Shown piece after piece: positions 60,871 through 64,000 of a DNA stretch of 64,000 bases. Numbering within the stretch: the first letter of the stretch is position 1; each line of letters begins with the position of its first letter. Source of the DNA: an uncultured Bacteroides sp. (lineage in GTDB: Bacteria > Bacteroidota > Bacteroidia > Bacteroidales > Bacteroidaceae). The notes under the pieces were generated by a model that made no database searches, was not told the DNA's origin, and worked only from the letters and a program-made list of their open reading frames with translations. Location: NCBI GenBank assembly GCA_944322285.1, contig CALUOR010000003.1, positions 62,001 to 126,000 on the forward strand. The letters are read 5' to 3'. The position numbers were made by a program, and so were the translations under genes.

Positions 60871-60974
60871 CTCGGTAGCTACCAAGGGGATGCCGAGGTA
60901 GCTACCGAGGCACCGTCTTAGTAGCTACCAAGGGAAGGTCGAGGTAGCTACTAAGGTATTGCCTTATTAGCGAT
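60871..60974. repeat. palindrome array F, four to five units, 23 bp period
   Basis: The core GTAGCTAC, within GGTAGCTACC, occurs at 60875, 60898, 60921 and 60944, exactly 23 bases apart. A degenerate fifth copy (TTAGCGAT) falls at 60967, again 23 bases on. Flanks AAGG or GAGG are partly conserved. It lies between floA and the nucleoside phosphorylase gene. Confidence 0.9.
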
Positions 60975-61077
60975 GCCTTATAATTAACTGAGCGTCAGCA
61001 AATTGCGATACATATTCAAACGTCAGCAACAGCCTTTCGTAAATAGTAATATCTTTAAACATTAAAAGGCATTATCC

Positions 61078-61956
61078 ATGAAGAAAACTTTCGCTCCCTC
61101 CGAGCTTATCATCAACCAAGACGGTTCCGTATTCCACCTCCACGTGCGCCCCGAATGGCTGGCCGACAAGGTCATCCTCGTGGGCGACCCCGGACGTGTA
61201 GACCTCGTGGCACGCCACTTCACGGAGAAGGAATGCGATGTGCAGAGCCGTGAGTTTCATACAGTCACCGGCACCTACAAGGACAAACGCATTACTGTAG
61301 TCAGCACCGGCATCGGGTGCGACAACATCGACATCGTACTGAACGAGCTGGACGCTTTGGCCAACATCGACTTCCAAACACGTCAGGAACGCGACACCCT
61401 GCGCCGACTTCAGCTGGTGCGCATCGGTACGTGCGGCGGTCTTCAGCCTTACACGCCTGTAGGCACCTTCATCTGCTCGCAAGTGTCCATCGGATTTGAC
61501 GGCCTGCTCAACTTCTATGCCGGACGAAATGCCGTGTGCGACCTCCCCTTGGAGCGCGCCTTCCTGAACCACATGGGCTGGACGGGCAACCTCTGCGCCC
61601 CGGCTCCCTACGCCATCCATGCCGATGAAGAAATGGTGGAGCGCATCGCTCGTCAAGACATGGTGCGGGGCATCACCATCGCCGCCGGAGGCTTCTTCGG
61701 CCCACAAGGACGCGAACTTCGTGTTCCCTTGGCCGATCCGCACCAAAACGAGAAAGTAGAAACGTTCGAGTGGAAAGAACTGCGCATCACTAACTTCGAG
61801 ATGGAAAGTTCAGCCTTGGCCGGCCTCTCCCGTCTCATGGGGCATCAAGCCACCACCGTGTGCATGGTCATTGCCAACCGCCGCTCGCACGAAGCCAATA
61901 CGGGCTATAAAAACTCGATTGACACACTCATCGAAACCGTGCTGGACAGGATATGA
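61078..61956 (+). CDS. nucleoside phosphorylase (uridine phosphorylase family)
   Basis: The 292-residue protein belongs to the PNP/UDP family, which cleaves nucleosides with phosphate. Seen are ILVGDPGRVDLVARHF (phosphate-binding), STGIGCDNIDIVLNEL, LVRIGTCGGLQ, the nucleoside region NFEMESSALAGLSRLMGH (purine/pyrimidine base and ribose site) and the tail with VIANRRSH. Uridine phosphorylase is the likeliest type, but purine specificity is not excluded. It is cytoplasmic. Its stop overlaps crcB by 4 bases. Confidence 0.9.
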   Translation: MKKTFAPSELIINQDGSVFHLHVRPEWLADKVILVGDPGRVDLVARHFTEKECDVQSREFHTVTGTYKDKRITVVSTGIGCDNIDIVLNELDALANIDFQTRQERDTLRRLQLVRIGTCGGLQPYTPVGTFICSQVSIGFDGLLNFYAGRNAVCDLPLERAFLNHMGWTGNLCAPAPYAIHADEEMVERIARQDMVRGITIAAGGFFGPQGRELRVPLADPHQNEKVETFEWKELRITNFEMESSALAGLSRLMGHQATTVCMVIANRRSHEANTGYKNSIDTLIETVLDRI

Positions 61957-62327
61957 AAGAAGCCTTCTACATCTTCTTGGCCGGAGGCGCGGGAAGCGTA
62001 CTGCGCTATGGCGTACAACTCCTGATGCACGAACGCATCCACCCCTACCACTTCCCGTGGGCCACGCTCACGGCCAACGTGGTGGGGTGTTTCTTCATCG
62101 GACTCTTCTACGCCCTCTCCGCCCGCTTCCACCTATCAGCCGAAGTGCGCCTGCTGCTCACCACCGGCTTGTGCGGAGGCTTCACCACCTTCTCCACCTT
62201 CTGCAATGAAAACCTTGCCCTCCTACGCCAAGGCTATACGGGTACATTCGTGCTCTATGTGGGACTGAGCCTTGCATTAGGCATCTGTGCCGTATGGGCA
62301 GGGAGCATGGTTTGGATGAAAAACTGA
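61953..62327 (+). CDS. crcB: fluoride exporter CrcB (Fluc)
   Basis: Fluc channels export fluoride as a dual-topology dimer. The 124-residue protein has four membrane segments and the family motifs GGAGSVLRYGVQL, WATLTANVVGCFFIGL with the conserved Asn, and GLCGGFTTFSTFCNENL with the Phe-box phenylalanines. A single gene is present, consistent with a homodimer. I see no fluoride riboswitch; the start overlaps the phosphorylase stop (ATGA), so it is expressed with it. Confidence 0.95.
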   Translation: MKEAFYIFLAGGAGSVLRYGVQLLMHERIHPYHFPWATLTANVVGCFFIGLFYALSARFHLSAEVRLLLTTGLCGGFTTFSTFCNENLALLRQGYTGTFVLYVGLSLALGICAVWAGSMVWMKN

Positions 62328-62365
62328 AATTTGAAATAATTGAGATATTGAAAATAAATAAAGAT

Positions 62366-62857
62366 ATGGAACCAACTTTTACCCAACCCTCAGCCCTCGG
62401 CAAGGCCGAACGATACCATGCATTCTTACCCCAACTGGCCGCCCTGCTGGAAGGTGAGACAGACCTGATAGCCTGTCTGGCCAATACCTGCGCCGCCCTG
62501 CGCGAAGCTTTCGGTTTCTTCTGGGTAGGTTTTTATCTGGTAAAGAATGACGAACTGGTACTCGGTCCCTTCCAAGGAAGCGTGGCGTGCATGCACATCA
62601 AGAAAGGACGAGGCGTATGTGGAACGGCATGGGCAGAACGCCGCACCCTCGTAGTACCTGATGTAGACCAATTCCCCGGACACATCGCATGCAGTTCCCT
62701 CTCCCGTTCGGAAATCGTGGTGCCAATGATAGTAGAAAATGAAGTAAAAGGCGTACTCGACATAGACAGCGATTGCTTAAACGCATTTGATGAAACAGAC
62801 CGTGAGGCTTTAGAAAAAATAGTTACACTATTAATACAAACACTTTATCAGAAATGA
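62366..62857 (+). CDS. free methionine-(R)-sulfoxide reductase (GAF type)
   Basis: fRMsr reduces free methionine R-sulfoxide with a GAF-fold active site. The 163-residue protein, from ATG 62366, has FFWVGFYLVKNDELVLGPFQG and the cysteine motifs VACMHIKKGRGVCGTAW and FPGHIACSSLSRSEIVVPM, which hold the catalytic and resolving cysteines of the family, then VKGVLDIDSD. The longer in-frame start at 62294 lies inside crcB. It links to mnmE by an ATGA overlap. Confidence 0.92.
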   Translation: MEPTFTQPSALGKAERYHAFLPQLAALLEGETDLIACLANTCAALREAFGFFWVGFYLVKNDELVLGPFQGSVACMHIKKGRGVCGTAWAERRTLVVPDVDQFPGHIACSSLSRSEIVVPMIVENEVKGVLDIDSDCLNAFDETDREALEKIVTLLIQTLYQK

Positions 62858-64000
62858 ATAATCCAGATACCATTTGCGCCATAGCCACCGCACAAGGAGG
62901 AGCCATCGGGCTGATTCGTGTATCCGGTTCGGATGCCATCGCATTCACCGACCGCATCTTCACTCCCGTTGGTTCTTCTGCACCGTTGACGCAACGCAAG
63001 CCCTATACCCTTACTTTCGGACACATTAAGAATGCCAAAGGCGAAATCATCGATGAAGTTTTAATCTCCATTTTCCGTGCCCCTCACTCGTATACGGGAG
63101 AAGACTCCACCGAAATCTCCTGCCACGGTTCACCCTACATTCTCCAGCAAGTGATGCAACTTCTCATAGCCAATGGATGCCGTGCCGCTGGCCCGGGTGA
63201 ATACACCCAACGTGCCTTCCTGAACGGAAAAATGGACTTGAGCCAAGCCGAAGCCGTGGCAGACCTTATCGCCTCCACCTCCGAAGCCACTCATCGCCTT
63301 GCTATGAATCAAATGCGGGGTGGATTCAGCAAAGAATTGGGAAAACTTCGTGACCAGTTGCTTCACCTTACCTCGCTTATGGAACTGGAACTCGATTTCT
63401 CTGATCACGAAGAGCTAGAGTTTGCTGATCGTACTGAACTTAAAGCCCTCGCCTCACAAATCGAAACCCTCATCGCTCGGCTCACCGATTCGTTCAGTAC
63501 CGGAAATGCTATAAAGAACGGCATTCCCGTAGCCATCATCGGCGAGACCAATGCAGGCAAGTCTACCCTGCTCAATGCTTTAGTAGGTGAAGAGCGTGCC
63601 ATCGTGAGCGATATTCACGGCACTACGCGCGATGTAATAGAAGACACCATAAACCTTGGCGGAGCCACCTTTCGCTTCATCGACACTGCTGGCATCCGGA
63701 ACACCACCGATACCATCGAAGCCCTCGGCATCGAGCGGAGTTTTCAAGCCATCCGCAAGGCAGACATCGTGCTTTGGGTTATCGACCGGACGGAAGCCGA
63801 AAAGCAAATCGCAGCCCTTTCCGATAAAGTCCTCCCTCTATGTGAAGGCAAAACGCTCATCCTCGTCTTGAACAAGAGCGATCTGACATCCAACCAATTG
63901 TCAATTGTCAATTGTCAATTACCAATTAATAAAATCGTTTCCCTCTCAGCCAAATGCAAAGAAGGCATCGACCAACTCCAATCCCTTTTGATTGAAGCCG
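62854..64000 (+). CDS. mnmE: tRNA modification GTPase MnmE, 3' end cut by window
   Basis: MnmE, with MnmG, adds the carboxymethylaminomethyl group at U34 of tRNAs. The first 382 codons are visible. The N-terminal folate-binding domain begins NNPDTICAIATAQGGAIGLIRVSG in parts and includes CHGSPYILQQVMQ; the helical domain follows; the G domain has GETNAGKSTLLNAL (P loop), GTTRDVIED (switch), DTAG and NKSD. Between NKSD (G4) and SAK (G5) lies a 35-base heptamer tract CAATTGT-type (63895-63929) read as SNQLSIVNCQLPIN. The start overlaps the preceding stop by 4 bases. Confidence 0.95.
   Translation, partial: MNNPDTICAIATAQGGAIGLIRVSGSDAIAFTDRIFTPVGSSAPLTQRKPYTLTFGHIKNAKGEIIDEVLISIFRAPHSYTGEDSTEISCHGSPYILQQVMQLLIANGCRAAGPGEYTQRAFLNGKMDLSQAEAVADLIASTSEATHRLAMNQMRGGFSKELGKLRDQLLHLTSLMELELDFSDHEELEFADRTELKALASQIETLIARLTDSFSTGNAIKNGIPVAIIGETNAGKSTLLNALVGEERAIVSDIHGTTRDVIEDTINLGGATFRFIDTAGIRNTTDTIEALGIERSFQAIRKADIVLWVIDRTEAEKQIAALSDKVLPLCEGKTLILVLNKSDLTSNQLSIVNCQLPINKIVSLSAKCKEGIDQLQSLLIEA
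63895..63929. repeat. heptamer tandem repeat inside mnmE
   Basis: Five consecutive 7-mers: CAATTGT three times, then CAATTAC and CAATTAA. The tract is in coding sequence and stays in frame in this window, but a gain or loss of one unit would shift the reading frame. Confidence 0.9.

Noticed and set aside
61000-61077. fluoride riboswitch for crcB
   Set aside because: crcB is the second gene of its operon and overlaps the phosphorylase stop; no fluoride riboswitch core was recognised upstream of the operon.

Overview
The window looks like chromosomal DNA of a Bacteroidales bacterium, most likely Bacteroides or a close relative in the Bacteroidaceae. The support is indirect: many genes are preceded by the Bacteroidetes-type -7 box TAnnTTTG instead of a purine-rich ribosome binding site; there are families seen mainly in this order (NigD-like lipoprotein, DUF3737, DUF5715, DUF4199, DUF6452/DUF6048, exported dipeptidyl peptidase III with an HECxGH motif); and there are glycosidases of the GH29 and GH127/GH146 kinds. 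It reads as ordinary core chromosome. I see no rRNA, prophage, integrase, transposase, toxin-antitoxin or CRISPR locus.

Layout. 0-4 kb: the end of an outer-membrane barrel gene, two small exported proteins, a HAD phosphatase, panB and an MFS-like membrane protein. 4-8.3 kb (minus strand): diacylglycerol kinase, pncB, a membrane glycosyltransferase and a barrel-only Omp85-like protein. 8.8-15.5 kb: exported C1 peptidase, penicillin-binding protein 1A, a short FolK-like protein, an M16 peptidase homolog without its zinc motif and a secreted MORN-repeat protein. 15.5-23.9 kb (minus): DUF3737 beta-helix protein, a lipoprotein, the NigD-like/Yip1/smpB/metH run, adk and hpt. 24-28.5 kb: nnr, a DUF5715 protein, rpsF-rpsR-rplI and prmA. 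28.7-35.9 kb: an aromatic/glycine-rich exported protein, a FadL-like barrel, grpE-dnaJ and tex. 36-40.6 kb: a small deoxysugar/arabinose glycan cluster (GH29, GH127/146, mutarotase). 40.6-42.7 kb: a two-gene radical-SAM DNA repair module. 43-51.3 kb: leuB, cysteine synthase, a TPR protein, an AraC-type regulator, dipeptidyl peptidase III, an AlkD-like protein, a Fur-family regulator and purA. 51.7-51.9 kb: tRNA-Thr(UGU) placed directly after a probable small SRP RNA. 52-64 kb: DUF4199, glycosyltransferase, DUF6452/DUF6048/mntP/apbE, DUF486, ttcA, a TPR/PD40 protein, nfeD-floA, nucleoside phosphorylase/crcB/fRMsr and the start of mnmE.

The most unusual signal is between the genes. Six separate intergenic stretches (about 22.27, 26.24, 37.71, 51.39, 56.45 and 60.87 kb) each hold three to six tandem copies of a short two-fold-symmetric motif at a nearly constant 22 or 23 bp period. 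The motif sequence is different at every locus, so only the architecture is shared, which does not fit a normal dispersed repeat family or CRISPR. Other intergenic structures are two copies of an imperfect hairpin family built from CAGATGAC/CGCAGA words, a 31-bp inverted repeat enclosing a perfect 44-bp A/T palindrome, a nested inverted-repeat element between hpt and adk, and a heptamer tract inside the mnmE coding sequence. Domain positions are approximate and all family names come from reading the translations by eye, without database searches.
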